NCBI RefSeq assembly: GCF_014646255.1
Contig: NZ_BMNC01000027.1
Span: 1 to 64,000 of the forward strand
Length of the DNA: 64,000 nucleotides
Direction: 5' to 3'
DNA from: Lentzea pudingi
GTDB taxonomy: Bacteria; Actinomycetota; Actinomycetes; Mycobacteriales; Pseudonocardiaceae
Shown here: positions 9,944-18,045 of the stretch, piece by piece
Layout of the letters: each line of letters starts with the position of its first letter
Position numbering within the stretch: the stretch's first letter is position 1
Notes under the pieces: model-generated
What the model saw: only the letters and a program-made list of their open reading frames with translations
Told to the model about the DNA's origin: nothing
The model's database searches: none
Program-made: the position numbers and the translations under genes

Positions 9944-10105
9944 ATGGCTCAGCGAGGAAGTGACCAGCACGGGTTCATGATGGACGACCACCTGAAGAAG
10001 GAGGTCGAGAACGAGCTGCGGGCCAACGGCCCCACGCGCGCCGAGGCGTGGCGCGAGCCGGAAATGCCGGAGCCGGGCGAAAACATCGAGGAATCGCGCA
10101 GCTAG
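9944..10105 (+). CDS. Conserved small hydrophilic protein (53 aa)
   Basis: A 53-aa reading frame starts MAQRGSDQHGFMMDDHLK and continues with GPTRAEAWREPE. It resembles short, charged, unannotated proteins common in actinomycetes that pair an R-G-S-D-x-H-G start with a TRAE-W-R-x-PE segment. It lies 30 bp after the anchored protein and 18 bp before the NADAR gene, in the same direction. There is no functional clue. Confidence 0.6.
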   Translation: MAQRGSDQHGFMMDDHLKKEVENELRANGPTRAEAWREPEMPEPGENIEESRS

Positions 10106-10123
10106 TCGCCTACCCTCTCGTCC

Positions 10124-10621
10124 GTGAAGTACCTGTTCTTCTGGGGCCATCAGCCCGAACGCGACGGCGGCACCGGCAAGGGCTGCCTGTCGCAGTGGTG
10201 GCCGTGCACGTTCGTCGTGGACGGCCAGACGTTCACCTCCGCCGAGCACTACATGATGTGGCGCAAGGCTTTGCTCTTCGGCGACGACGCCATCGCCGCC
10301 CGCGTGCTGGCAGCCCGCACCCCGGGCGAGGCCAAGGCCCTGGGCCGCGAGGTGGCGGGTTTCTCCGACCCCGACTGGGTTTCCGCACGGCTGCAGATCG
10401 TCGTCGACGGCAACCTGGCGAAGTTCGGCCAGGACCCGGCGCTGCGCTCCTACTTGCTGGGCACGGGTTCGCGCGTGCTGGTCGAGGCCAGCCCGCAGGA
10501 CCGCGTGTGGGGCATCGGGCTCGTCGCGTCCGACCCGCGTGCGTCGGACCCGGCCCAGTGGCTGGGGCTCAACCTGCTCGGCGAGGCCCTGATGCAGGTG
10601 CGTGCCCAGCTCGCGTCGTGA
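10124..10621 (+). CDS. NADAR family protein (YbiA-like N-glycosidase)
   Basis: A 165-aa protein of the NADAR/YbiA family, members of which hydrolyse N-glycosidic bonds in riboflavin-pathway intermediates or remove ADP-ribose. The hallmarks LFFWGH near the start, FTSAEHYMMWRKALLFGD (the conserved E-x-Y/M-M-x-x-K-A core), LGREVAGF and the terminal WLGLNLLGEALMQVR are all present. The GTG at 10124 is the first start that keeps the family's FFWG N-terminus. It is probably cytoplasmic. The specific substrate cannot be read. Confidence 0.88.
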   Translation: MKYLFFWGHQPERDGGTGKGCLSQWWPCTFVVDGQTFTSAEHYMMWRKALLFGDDAIAARVLAARTPGEAKALGREVAGFSDPDWVSARLQIVVDGNLAKFGQDPALRSYLLGTGSRVLVEASPQDRVWGIGLVASDPRASDPAQWLGLNLLGEALMQVRAQLAS

Positions 10622-10714
10622 CCCGTGCGGGCAGGTCCTTTTCGGATTGCGTGAACCCCGCCGCCGCCCCGCACGTGTGTCAGGGCATCAGGGAGAACCG
10701 GCAGGGGAGAACTG

Positions 10715-10966
10715 GTGTTCAGCTACTCGGGACCGGCCCGGCTCATCTACGCGGACGGCAACGCGTTCGAGATGGACCGGGTGGATCTGATCGAGACCGT
10801 GGACGACGCGGGCATCTGGCAGCTCTCGGGTGCGGGCACGGCCACCGAGCCGCTCACCGGAGGCGAGGCCCGGATCAAGCTGCCGACGGGCGGTGAGGCC
10901 GACGTCCTCGTCTCCAACGTGCGGCTCAGCGGGTCGTCGTCGACCGTGACGCTGCTCGCGACATAA
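10715..10966 (+). CDS. Small hypothetical beta-rich protein
   Basis: An 83-aa protein (MFSYSGPARLIYADG...) with alternating hydrophobic residues suggesting a small beta-sheet domain, no signal and no membrane segment. The GTG start follows a good AGGGGAGA site. A strong terminator sits 3 bp after the stop and separates it from glnA. Function unknown. Confidence 0.6.
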   Translation: MFSYSGPARLIYADGNAFEMDRVDLIETVDDAGIWQLSGAGTATEPLTGGEARIKLPTGGEADVLVSNVRLSGSSSTVTLLAT

Positions 10967-10968
10967 GC

Positions 10969-11002
10969 CGAAGGCCCGGCGGGGGTTCCCGCCGGGCCTT
11001 CG
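10969..11002. terminator. Bidirectional terminator (hypothetical/glnA)
   Basis: A perfect 15-bp stem (10969-10983 with 10988-11002) and a GGTT loop lies between the convergent 10715-10966 gene and glnA. Confidence 0.85.
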
Positions 11003-11017
11003 ACACAGCTCAACCGA

Positions 11018-12442
11018 TCACACGTCGTAGTAGAGCGCGAACTCGTAGGGGTTCGGGCGCAGACGCAGCGGGTCGATCTCCTCGGAGCGCTTGTACGAGA
11101 TCCAGGTGTCGATCACGTCCGGCGTGAACACGCCGCCCTCGAGCAGGAACTCGTGGTCGGCCTCCAGGTTGTCCAGCACCGCGTCGAGGGTGGCCGGGAC
11201 CTGCTTGACGTCGCGGGCCTCCTCGGGCGGGAGCTCGTAGAGGTCCTTGTCGATCGGGGCCGGCGGCTCGATCTTGTTCTTCACGCCGTCGAGGCCCGCC
11301 ATGACCATCGCCGAGAAGGCGAGGTACGGGTTGCCCGAGGAGTCGGGGCAGCGGAACTCGATGCGCTTGGCCTTCGGGTTGTTGCCCGTGATCGGGATGC
11401 GGACGCACGCCGAGCGGTTGCGCTGGGAGTAGACCAGCGAGACCGGGGCCTCGTAGCCCGGGACCAGGCGGTGGTAGCTGTTCACCGTCGGGTTGGTGAA
11501 GGCCAGCAGCGACGGGGCGTGGTGCAGGATGCCGCCGATGTAGTGGCGGGCGGTGTCGGAGAGACCCGCGTAGCCGCTCTCGTCGTGGAACAGCGGCGAG
11601 CCGTCCTTCCACAGCGACTGGTGCGTGTGCATGCCCGAGCCGTTGTCGCCGAACAGCGGCTTCGGCATGAAGGTGACGGACTTGCCGGCCTGCCACGCGG
11701 TGTTCTTGATGATGTACTTGAACAGCATCAGGTCGTCCGCGGCGTGCAGCAGCGTGTTGAACTTGTAGTTGATCTCGGCCTGGCCGCCGGTGCCCACCTC
11801 GTGGTGCGCGCGCTCGACGGTGAAGCCCTGGGCCTCCATGTTGAGGACCATCTGGTCGCGCAGGTCGGCGTAGTGGTCGTTCGGGGTGACGGGGAAGTAG
11901 CCACCCTTGTACTTGACCTTGTAGCCGAGGTTGCCGCCCTCTTCCTCACGGCCGGTGTTCCACCAGCCGGAGACCGCGTCGATCTTGTGGAACGCGGAGT
12001 TGGCGGTCGTGTCGAACTGGACCGAGTCGAAGATGTAGAACTCCGCCTCGGCACCGAAGTACGCGGTGTCCGCGATGCCCGAGTCGGTGATGTACTGCTC
12101 GGCCTTGCGCGCGATGTTGCGCGGGTCGCGGCTGTACGCCTCACGCGTGAACGGGTCGTGCACGAAGAAGTTCACGATCAGCGTCTTCTCGATCCGGAAC
12201 GGGTCGAGGCGCGCCGTGTACAGGTCGGGCAGCAGCAGCATGTCCGACTCGTGGATGGACTGGAAGCCGCGCACGGAGGAGCCGTCGAAGGCGAGGCCCT
12301 CTTCGATCGCGTCTGCGTCGAACGCCTTGGCGGGCAGCGTGAAGTGCTGCATCACGCCCGGCAGGTCGCTGAACCGCACGTCGACGAACTTGACGCCCTC
12401 GTCGGTGATGAACTTCAGCACCTCGTCGGAATTCTTGAACAC
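11018..12442 (-). CDS. glnA: Type I glutamine synthetase
   Basis: A 474-aa enzyme that makes glutamine from glutamate, ammonia and ATP, the entry step of nitrogen assimilation. The GSI signature regions are all present: FDGSSVRGFQSI, GAEAEFYIFD, VGTGGQAEINYKF, the MPKPLFGDNGSGMHTHQS ATP-binding block and NRSACVRIP. The adenylylation tyrosine is in KDLYELPPEE (Tyr402 by count), so the product is a substrate for GlnE at 5112-8012. The GTG at 12442 gives the family's standard length and has AAGGAG upstream. An in-frame start at 12520 would extend the protein into its own promoter and is rejected. A GlnR box lies about 60 bp upstream. Confidence 0.96.
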   Translation of the reverse strand: MFKNSDEVLKFITDEGVKFVDVRFSDLPGVMQHFTLPAKAFDADAIEEGLAFDGSSVRGFQSIHESDMLLLPDLYTARLDPFRIEKTLIVNFFVHDPFTREAYSRDPRNIARKAEQYITDSGIADTAYFGAEAEFYIFDSVQFDTTANSAFHKIDAVSGWWNTGREEEGGNLGYKVKYKGGYFPVTPNDHYADLRDQMVLNMEAQGFTVERAHHEVGTGGQAEINYKFNTLLHAADDLMLFKYIIKNTAWQAGKSVTFMPKPLFGDNGSGMHTHQSLWKDGSPLFHDESGYAGLSDTARHYIGGILHHAPSLLAFTNPTVNSYHRLVPGYEAPVSLVYSQRNRSACVRIPITGNNPKAKRIEFRCPDSSGNPYLAFSAMVMAGLDGVKNKIEPPAPIDKDLYELPPEEARDVKQVPATLDAVLDNLEADHEFLLEGGVFTPDVIDTWISYKRSEEIDPLRLRPNPYEFALYYDV

Positions 12443-12504
12443 CCTCGTCGACTCCTTGACTATGGACAACGGCTTGTCATCACGAGCGACCGTATGTCGG
12501 CGGT

Positions 12505-12542
12505 GTTGCCCGTCCGTCACTCTGATGTTTCGCCAGTGTTAA
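12505..12542 (-). promoter_or_regulatory. GlnR-binding site upstream of glnA
   Basis: Read on the minus strand from 12542, the sequence is TTAAC-n6-GAAAC-n6-GTGAC-n6-GCAAC with exact 6-nt spacers. This matches the GlnR consensus gTnAC-n6-GaAAc repeated twice (an a-site and b-site pair). It ends 63 bp before the glnA GTG, where GlnR sites activate or repress glnA in related genera. The match is from the sequence; binding is inferred. Confidence 0.8.
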
Positions 12543-12611
12543 CGGGGACGGTCGAGGGGGCAAGGCGACCTGCCCGTGCTCACCCGTTGAGCACGCCTTT
12601 ACTCTGGTGGG

Positions 12612-13085
12612 GTGAGCAGGTGGACCGGTTCGTGGCTGTCTGGACCCAATTCGGTGCTGTCGCCGGGTGACGACTCGAACGACGGCACGCAACAGCGCTG
12701 GCGTGGTGAGCGGCACGGCTTCCCCAAGGACGGGCCCGGCTCCATCGCCTCGATCGGGCGGCGCACGTTCGCCATCCTGGTCGACTTCTTCCTCGCGGCG
12801 GGCGTGGCGGGGGTGTTCACCCTGCCCGACCTGCCCAAGAACTGGAGCCTGCTGGCCTGGTTCGTGATCACCACGGTCGCTGTCGCGTTCTTCGGGTTCA
12901 CCCCCGGACACGCGCTGCTCGGGCTGCGGGTGGCGCGGATCGACGGCAAGACGTTCGTGCACCTGCCGCGCGCCCTGCTGCGCACCGTGCTCATCTTCCC
13001 GCTGATCCCGGCGCTGGTCTGGGACGCGGACGGCCGCTGCCTGCACGACAAGGCGGCCGGCACCGTGGTGATCAAGGTCCGCTAG
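12612..13085 (+). CDS. RDD family membrane protein
   Basis: A 157-aa integral membrane protein. An RDD-type segment (ASIGRRTFAILVDFFLAAG) opens the first of three to four hydrophobic helices, followed by GHALLGLRVARIDGK, and the protein ends LHDKAAGTVVIKVR, the usual HD(K/R)xAGT closing of RDD proteins. The family is often linked to ion or small-molecule transport, but the role next to glnA is unknown. The glnA/RDD/DUF4191 neighbourhood is conserved in mycobacteria. GTG start at 12612. Confidence 0.85.
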   Translation: MSRWTGSWLSGPNSVLSPGDDSNDGTQQRWRGERHGFPKDGPGSIASIGRRTFAILVDFFLAAGVAGVFTLPDLPKNWSLLAWFVITTVAVAFFGFTPGHALLGLRVARIDGKTFVHLPRALLRTVLIFPLIPALVWDADGRCLHDKAAGTVVIKVR

Positions 13086-13101
13086 CTCACCCGGAACGCG
13101 A

Positions 13102-13144
13102 AAGAAGAGGCCCGCCGCACAACTCGTGCGGCGGGCCTCTTCTT
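13102..13144. terminator. Bidirectional terminator (RDD/DUF4191)
   Basis: A perfect 19-bp stem (13102-13120 with 13126-13144) around an AACTC loop lies between convergent genes. Confidence 0.88.
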
Positions 13145-13170
13145 CGTGCTGGTGGGGGCAGGTGGTGGTG

Positions 13171-13902
13171 TCAGCCTCGGCGGCGCATGGCGCGCTGGAC
13201 GTTGCGCATCTTCGCGCCCGCGGGCATCGGGCCCTTGGGCAGCGCGGCGCCACGGCTCGCCAGTGCGGCGAGACGGGTCTCCAGCGTGTCGACCTGGGCG
13301 GCCGTGATGTTGCGCGGCAGCTTCATCAGCTTCGACTGGAGCTTCTTCAGCGGGACCTGGCCCTCTCCGGTGCCGATGATGAAGTCGTAGATCGGGGTCT
13401 CGCCGATCACGCGGGCGATGCGCTTCTTCTCCTGCGCGAGGAGCGGCTTGACGCGCTGCGGGGCGCCCTCGGCGACCAGGACGACGCCCGGCCGGCCCAG
13501 CACGCGGTGCACGGCGTCGAGTTGCGTGGTGCCCGCGACGGCGGGGGTGACGCGCCAGCGGCCGCGCAGGTTCTCGAGCGCCCAGGCGCCCGCACCCGGC
13601 TGGCCGTCCGCCTTGCGGAAGACGTTGCTCTGCACGCGGCGGCCGAAGATGATCACGGCCAGGAGCGCGCCGAGCGCGACGCCCAGCGGCACGAACATCC
13701 AGACCGCGTCGAAGACGATGCCCAGGACCACGGCGATCGCGGTGACGCCGAGGATCGCGCCCAGCATCAGCGGAATCAGCGCCTTGTCCTCGCGGCGCTG
13801 CATCTTGAACGCCTCGAAGATCTGCTTGCGCCGCTCACGTGAAGCCGCGCGGCGAACCTTCGCCGCTTCCTTCGCCGCCGCCTTGTCCTGCTTACCTGCC
13901 AT
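13171..13902 (-). CDS. DUF4191 domain membrane protein
   Basis: A 243-aa protein with a highly charged Lys/Arg/Ala-rich N-terminus (MAGKQDKAAAKEAAKVRRA), two adjacent membrane helices (about residues 50-95) and a cytoplasmic C-terminal domain. This is the layout of the actinobacterial DUF4191 family found beside RDD and glnA genes. The ATG at 13902 matches the family start; a longer reading to 14085 would enter the divergent uvrD2 coding region. Function unknown. Confidence 0.85.
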   Translation of the reverse strand: MAGKQDKAAAKEAAKVRRAASRERRKQIFEAFKMQRREDKALIPLMLGAILGVTAIAVVLGIVFDAVWMFVPLGVALGALLAVIIFGRRVQSNVFRKADGQPGAGAWALENLRGRWRVTPAVAGTTQLDAVHRVLGRPGVVLVAEGAPQRVKPLLAQEKKRIARVIGETPIYDFIIGTGEGQVPLKKLQSKLMKLPRNITAAQVDTLETRLAALASRGAALPKGPMPAGAKMRNVQRAMRRRG

Positions 13903-13963
13903 GTCCCCAGGATACGGCGCGCTGGTCTCGGTGTTGCATCGGCCATCTGCGAGACTGCCGGGC

Positions 13964-16033
13964 ATGGACGCGTTGCTGGAGGGTCTTGATCCGGAACAGC
14001 GCGCCGCGGTCGAGGCCCCGCGCGGCCCCGTGTGCGTGCTCGCGGGTGCGGGTACCGGCAAAACGCGCACCATCACGCACCGCATCGCCTACCTGTGCCA
14101 ACGCGGCCACGTCGCTCCGTCGCAGGTCCTCGCCGTCACGTTCACCAAGCGCGCCGCGGGGGAGATGCGCACGCGTTTGCGCTCTCTGGACGTGCACGGC
14201 GCACAGGCCGTGACGTTCCACGCCGCCGCCTCACGCCAGCTGCGTTACTTCTGGCCGCGCGTCATCGGCGGTCCGCGCTGGGACCTCGTCGACCAGAAGA
14301 TCCGCGTCGTCGCCCGCGCCGCGTCCCGGCTGGGAATGCCCACCGAGCCGGATGCGCTGCGCGACCTGACCAGCGAGATCGAGTGGGCGAAGGCGTCGCT
14401 GCTGACGCCGGAGGACTACCCGGCCGCCGCCGCTCGTGCCGCGCGCGACATCCCGGCGCCCGCCGAGCAGATCCTGAAGCTCTACACGACCTACGAGCAG
14501 CTCAAGACCGAGGCGCAGCTGCTCGACTTCGACGACCTGCTGCTCTACACGGCGGGCGCGCTGGAGGACAACGCGGAGGTCGCGCAGGAGTTCCGCGACC
14601 GCTACCGCTGCTTCGTCGTGGACGAGTACCAGGACGTGACGCCGCTGCAGCAGCGCGTGCTCGACTCGTGGCTGGGCGCGCGCGACGACCTCACCGTGGT
14701 CGGCGACGCGAACCAGACCATCTACTCGTTCGCGGGCGCCTCGCCGCAGCCGCTGCTCAACTTCGGGCGCCGGTTCCCCGAGGCGGTCGTGGTGCGGCTG
14801 GAGCGCGACTACCGCTCGACCCCGCAGGTCGTGGAGCTGGCCAACGACGTGATCAAGTGGGCGCGTGGCCGTCCGTCCGGCTCGCGGCTGCAGCTGATCG
14901 GGCAGCGGGCGGACGGCCCGAAGCCGCGGTTCCACGAGTTCGACGACGAGCCGAGCGAGGCCGACGCCGTCGCGGGCCGCGTCAAGACGCTGCTCGACGA
15001 GGGCGTCGCGGCGTCCGAGATCGCGATCCTCTACCGCGTCAACGCCCAGTCCGAGGTGTACGAGCAGGCGCTCGCGTCGCTCGGCATCCCGTACCTGGTG
15101 CGCGGCGGCGAGCGCTTCTTCGAGCGCGCCGAGGTGCGCCAGGCGATGATCACGCTGCGCTCGTCGGGCGCCGTGGCCGGGAGCCTGCCCGAGGTCGTGC
15201 GCTCGGTGCTGCACCGCGTCGGGCTCACCGACGAGCCGCCGACCGGTGGCAGCGCGCGGGAACGCTGGGAGTCGTTGCTCGCGCTGGTCGAGCTCGCCGA
15301 GGAGTTCGCCGCCGCCACTCCCGAGGCCGACCTGCCGCGGTTCTGCGTCGAGCTGGACCTGCGTGCCGAGGCGCAGCACCCGCCGACGGTCGAGGGCGTG
15401 ACGCTGGCGTCGCTGCACGCGTCCAAGGGCCTCGAGTGGGACGCCGTGTTCCTCGTCGGTCTGGTCGAGGGGACGATGCCGATCCAGTACGCCGACGGTG
15501 ACGAGGCGAAGGTCGAAGAAGAACGCCGCCTTCTGTACGTAGGTGTCACGCGCGCGCGTGAGCACATCTGGTTGTCGTGGGCACTGGCGCGCGCCGCCGG
15601 TGGACGCAAGTACCGCCGCCGCTCGCGGTTCCTCTACAACCTCGTTCCCGAGAATCACCCGGCCGCGCGGGTATCAGCCGGCGCGCAGCGGCCTCCTCTC
15701 ATGAAGAAGGAAAAGCCGACCTGCCGGGTGTGCGCGTCGACGCTGGTCGATGCGCAGGCCGTCAAGCTCGGTCGTTGCAGGTCCTGCCCGTCCGATGTGG
15801 ACGAAGAGCTGCTCGAGTCGCTGCGCCGGTGGCGTGCGGGACGGGCGCGGGAGCTGAAGGTGCCCGCGTACGTCGTCTTCACCGACGCGACGCTGATGGC
15901 GATCGCGGAGCAGCGACCCACGGATTCGGCCGGACTCGTCGCGATCTCGGGCATCGGCGCCTCGAAGCTTGATAAGTTCGGCGATGACGTGTTGGGCCTG
16001 GTCCGAGCCGGTGTCGGGTACTCCGCCACCTGA
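13964..16033 (+). CDS. uvrD2: ATP-dependent DNA helicase UvrD2
   Basis: A 689-aa superfamily I 3'-5' helicase acting in DNA repair. Walker A is LAGAGTGKTRT (about residues 27-37). Motif II is VVDEYQDVTPLQQ, motif III GDANQTIYSFAGA and motif IV LERDYRST. Motifs V and VI are TLASLHASKGLEWD and LLYVGVTRARE. After the motor comes the UvrD2-specific tail: a tetracysteine knuckle (CRVC...CRSC) and an HRDC domain ending the protein. This tail separates UvrD2 from UvrD1. ATG 13964 starts at the family N-terminus (MDALLEGLDPEQRAAV). whiB7 follows, as in M. tuberculosis. Confidence 0.95.
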   Translation: MDALLEGLDPEQRAAVEAPRGPVCVLAGAGTGKTRTITHRIAYLCQRGHVAPSQVLAVTFTKRAAGEMRTRLRSLDVHGAQAVTFHAAASRQLRYFWPRVIGGPRWDLVDQKIRVVARAASRLGMPTEPDALRDLTSEIEWAKASLLTPEDYPAAAARAARDIPAPAEQILKLYTTYEQLKTEAQLLDFDDLLLYTAGALEDNAEVAQEFRDRYRCFVVDEYQDVTPLQQRVLDSWLGARDDLTVVGDANQTIYSFAGASPQPLLNFGRRFPEAVVVRLERDYRSTPQVVELANDVIKWARGRPSGSRLQLIGQRADGPKPRFHEFDDEPSEADAVAGRVKTLLDEGVAASEIAILYRVNAQSEVYEQALASLGIPYLVRGGERFFERAEVRQAMITLRSSGAVAGSLPEVVRSVLHRVGLTDEPPTGGSARERWESLLALVELAEEFAAATPEADLPRFCVELDLRAEAQHPPTVEGVTLASLHASKGLEWDAVFLVGLVEGTMPIQYADGDEAKVEEERRLLYVGVTRAREHIWLSWALARAAGGRKYRRRSRFLYNLVPENHPAARVSAGAQRPPLMKKEKPTCRVCASTLVDAQAVKLGRCRSCPSDVDEELLESLRRWRAGRARELKVPAYVVFTDATLMAIAEQRPTDSAGLVAISGIGASKLDKFGDDVLGLVRAGVGYSAT

Positions 16034-16057
16034 TCGGGACAAGTTTCGTTAAATAGG

Positions 16058-16087
16058 TTGCGAGCCCCAGGTACGGGGTCATAACCT
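16058..16087 (+). promoter_or_regulatory. Probable autoregulated whiB7 promoter
   Basis: TTGCGA (16058-16063) and TAACCT (16082-16087) are separated by 18 bp and would give a transcript starting near 16094, about 470 nt before whiB7. The A/T-rich GTTAAATAGG immediately upstream of the -35 is the type of sequence that WhiB7 AT-hooks contact in its own promoter. This is a pattern-based prediction. Confidence 0.55.
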
Positions 16088-16187
16088 GCTCATGCCGGGT
16101 CCGGAGGACCCGTCTGGGGAAGAAGAACTACTACTGAACGCTCTAGCTCTCTGCAGCAGAGCTCTCTCTATGGAGGAGGTGGCCGTC

Positions 16188-16466
16188 GTGAAGCTCTTCA
16201 TGACTTCGCGCGCGCTCGGCCTCCCCATGTCCGAGGGCCTCTGCGCGTCCGCAACCGCCCGAGCCTCGTGGCAGCAGTCTGCCCTGAAGCCCGTGGCCTT
16301 GCTGACCCGTGAGCGGGCCACCGGACTGCGCGGCACCGCCATCGGCGGCAGCGAACTGCGCAGCGAGCAGCCGATCGTCGTCGCGCTGCCGGTGATCGAT
16401 GCCGTCCACAACTACACGAATGCGCTGTCCGCGCATCAAGTGAGAAGGCTCCTGCCGACCCCATAG
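16188..16466 (+). CDS. Upstream ORF in the whiB7 leader
   Basis: A 92-codon frame opens at GTG 16188 after a strong GGAGGAGG at 16172-16179. It stays open back to an in-frame ATG at 16092 near the predicted transcript start. Its TAG stop (16464-16466) overlaps the loop of a small 7-bp hairpin (CGACCCC/GGGGTCG, 16456-16472), and the attenuator starts 21 nt later. Known whiB7/wblC leaders contain an upstream ORF whose translation controls a downstream terminator. The peptide itself has no recognisable motif, and the real uORF could be shorter. Confidence 0.45.
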   Translation: MKLFMTSRALGLPMSEGLCASATARASWQQSALKPVALLTRERATGLRGTAIGGSELRSEQPIVVALPVIDAVHNYTNALSAHQVRRLLPTP

Positions 16467-16487
16467 GGGTCGAAGGACCACCAGGCT

Positions 16488-16534
16488 CACGAAAGCCGCG
16501 GACTCGTACAGAGTCCGCGGCTTTCGTGTTTTCG
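16488..16534 (+). terminator. Attenuator hairpin in the whiB7 leader
   Basis: A perfect 18-bp stem (16488-16505 with 16511-16528) with GTACA loop is followed by TTTT at 16529-16532 and lies 29 bp before the whiB7 start in the same direction. A terminator inside a leader is the hallmark of antibiotic-relieved attenuation of whiB7. It would stop most transcripts unless leader translation is disturbed. Confidence 0.8.
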
Positions 16535-16562
16535 CAGTACCCCACACAAGGAGAAACACCTG

Positions 16563-16883
16563 ATGTTGACCGCGACTGTCCCGCTCACCGGCGAGACACT
16601 TCCGGACCTCGCGGAGGGGCTCGACATCCCCTGCCGCACCCACAACCCCGACCTCTGGTTCGCCGACGCGCCCGCCGACCTCGAGAAGGCGAAGTCCTTC
16701 TGCGGGACCTGCCCGGTCCTCGCCGAGTGCCTCGCCGGTGCGGTCGCTCGTCACGAGCCGTGGGGTGTCTGGGGTGGAGAGATCTTCGAGCGCGGTGTGG
16801 TCATCGCGCGGAAGCGGCCGCGTGGCCGTCCGCGCAAGGACGCGGCAGTCGTTCCGGCCAGCAGGACGGAGTCGGCAGCGTGA
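16563..16883 (+). CDS. whiB7: WhiB7 redox-sensing transcriptional activator of antibiotic resistance
   Basis: A 106-aa iron-sulfur WhiB protein that binds the main sigma factor and turns on intrinsic resistance genes. The four cluster cysteines are Cys24, Cys47, Cys50 and Cys56. The sigma-contact turn GVWGGE is at residues 68-73. A C-terminal AT-hook RGRP (residues 87-90, within KRPRGRPRK) is diagnostic for WhiB7 among WhiB proteins. ATG 16563 has AAGGAGA upstream. It sits behind the attenuator and overlaps the next small gene (GTGA). Confidence 0.95.
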   Translation: MLTATVPLTGETLPDLAEGLDIPCRTHNPDLWFADAPADLEKAKSFCGTCPVLAECLAGAVARHEPWGVWGGEIFERGVVIARKRPRGRPRKDAAVVPASRTESAA

Positions 16884-17098
16884 ACACCATGAAGCTCACC
16901 GACCACAGCACGATCCCCACCTACCTGAACGAGGGCCTGACACCCATGTCTCTGAGCGAAGAACTCGTCCGAATACGAATACAAGAAGCCCAGAGGTTCG
17001 CTGAAGAGCAACGCCTGGCGAACCGCCTCGCGTCAGCGCAACGTTGGCGCAGGTTGTCGCGATGGGCGGGACGCAGAGCGGCTCGCTTCGACCTCTGA
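16880..17098 (+). CDS. Small basic protein coupled to whiB7
   Basis: A 72-aa helical, charged protein. The second half (SLSEELVRIRIQEAQRFAEE, then RLANRLASAQRWRRLSRWAG) is an Arg-rich amphipathic helix. The GTG at 16880 overlaps the whiB7 stop, so the two are translationally coupled; an ATG at 16889 is possible. Small proteins of this kind follow whiB7-type genes in other actinobacteria, but no function is assigned here. Confidence 0.65.
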   Translation: MNTMKLTDHSTIPTYLNEGLTPMSLSEELVRIRIQEAQRFAEEQRLANRLASAQRWRRLSRWAGRRAARFDL

Positions 17099-17110
17099 CA
17101 GTCACGAGCT

Positions 17111-17146
17111 GAGGCCGTCATCCACGAGAAGGTGGATGGCGGCCTC
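17111..17146 (+). terminator. Terminator behind the whiB7 operon
   Basis: GAGGCCGTCATCCAC pairs with GTGGATGGCGGCCTC (one mismatch) across a GAGAAG loop, 12 bp after the stop of the 72-aa gene. Confidence 0.75.
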
Positions 17147-17172
17147 GGCCGTTCCTCCGTACCGTCCCCTTT

Positions 17173-18045
17173 GTGCCGCACCACACTCACGACGGAATCG
17201 ACTGGTCAGCTCGCCTCCACGCGATGAGGCGCTACGGCTCGCTGCAGGCGGAGGCACTGGCCTCGGTCGCACGCAGACTGGTGGCCCCGTTGCCAGACTC
17301 GCCGGTGGTGATGGACGTGGGTTGCGGCGCCGGCTCCATGAGCGTGCCGCTCGTCTCCGCCCTGCGAGAACACGGCGGAGGCGTCCTGGTCCTGGTCGAC
17401 GCCACCCCCGAACTGCTGGACGCGGCCTGCGCCGCAGCCCGCACGGAAGGCGACGGCCTCGTCTCGGTGAAGCCGGTCCTGGCCGACCTGACCTCGGAAG
17501 ACCCGCTCTCGTTCGCCGGCCCGGTCGAGCTCATCTGGGGCTCCCGGGTCGTCCACCACCTCCCTGATCAGTTGCGCGCCATGAAACGCCTGGTAGATGC
17601 CCTGGCCCCAGGCGGCTGGCTCGCCCTCGCCGAAGGCGGCCTCGAAACCCGCTTCCTCCCGTGGGACCTGGGCGTGGGCTCGCCCGGCCTGCAGGACCGC
17701 ATGGCAGCGGCCCGCGCCTCGTGGTTCGTGTCGATGCGCGAGAAGATGACCGGCTCGGTCCGCCTCCCTGTCGGCTGGAACGTGGCCCTGGCCGACGCGG
17801 GCCTCGGCGACATCAGCGCCTTCAGCTTCGTCGTCGACCACCCGGCCCCGGCCAAGCAGCTGGTGCGCGACTGGGCCGTCGACCGCCTGACCTGGCTGGC
17901 CGAGATCACCGACGCCCACCTGCACCCGGCCGATCGTGACGCACTCCGCCGCCTGCTCAACCCCTCCGACTCGGAGTACGTCGGTGCGCGGGAGGACGTG
18001 TTCCTGCTGGAAACCGACACCGTGCACGTGGGGCGGCGCCGGTGA
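17173..18045 (+). CDS. Class I SAM-dependent methyltransferase
   Basis: A 290-aa Rossmann-fold methyltransferase. Motif I is VVMDVGCGAGSMSVPL (about residues 45-60). The acidic ribose-binding residue is in VLVDATPELL. Motif II/post-I is in VELIWGSRVVHHLPDQ, and LAPGGWLALAEGG is motif III. The substrate is unknown. The GTG at 17173 lies just behind the whiB7-operon terminator and starts a new unit with the zinc-ribbon gene, whose GTG overlaps this stop. Confidence 0.85.
   Translation: MPHHTHDGIDWSARLHAMRRYGSLQAEALASVARRLVAPLPDSPVVMDVGCGAGSMSVPLVSALREHGGGVLVLVDATPELLDAACAAARTEGDGLVSVKPVLADLTSEDPLSFAGPVELIWGSRVVHHLPDQLRAMKRLVDALAPGGWLALAEGGLETRFLPWDLGVGSPGLQDRMAAARASWFVSMREKMTGSVRLPVGWNVALADAGLGDISAFSFVVDHPAPAKQLVRDWAVDRLTWLAEITDAHLHPADRDALRRLLNPSDSEYVGAREDVFLLETDTVHVGRRR

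Noticed and set aside
12443..12520. N-terminal extension of GlnA from 12520
   Set aside because: It would overlap the GlnR site and promoter and make the protein longer than the 474-aa family.
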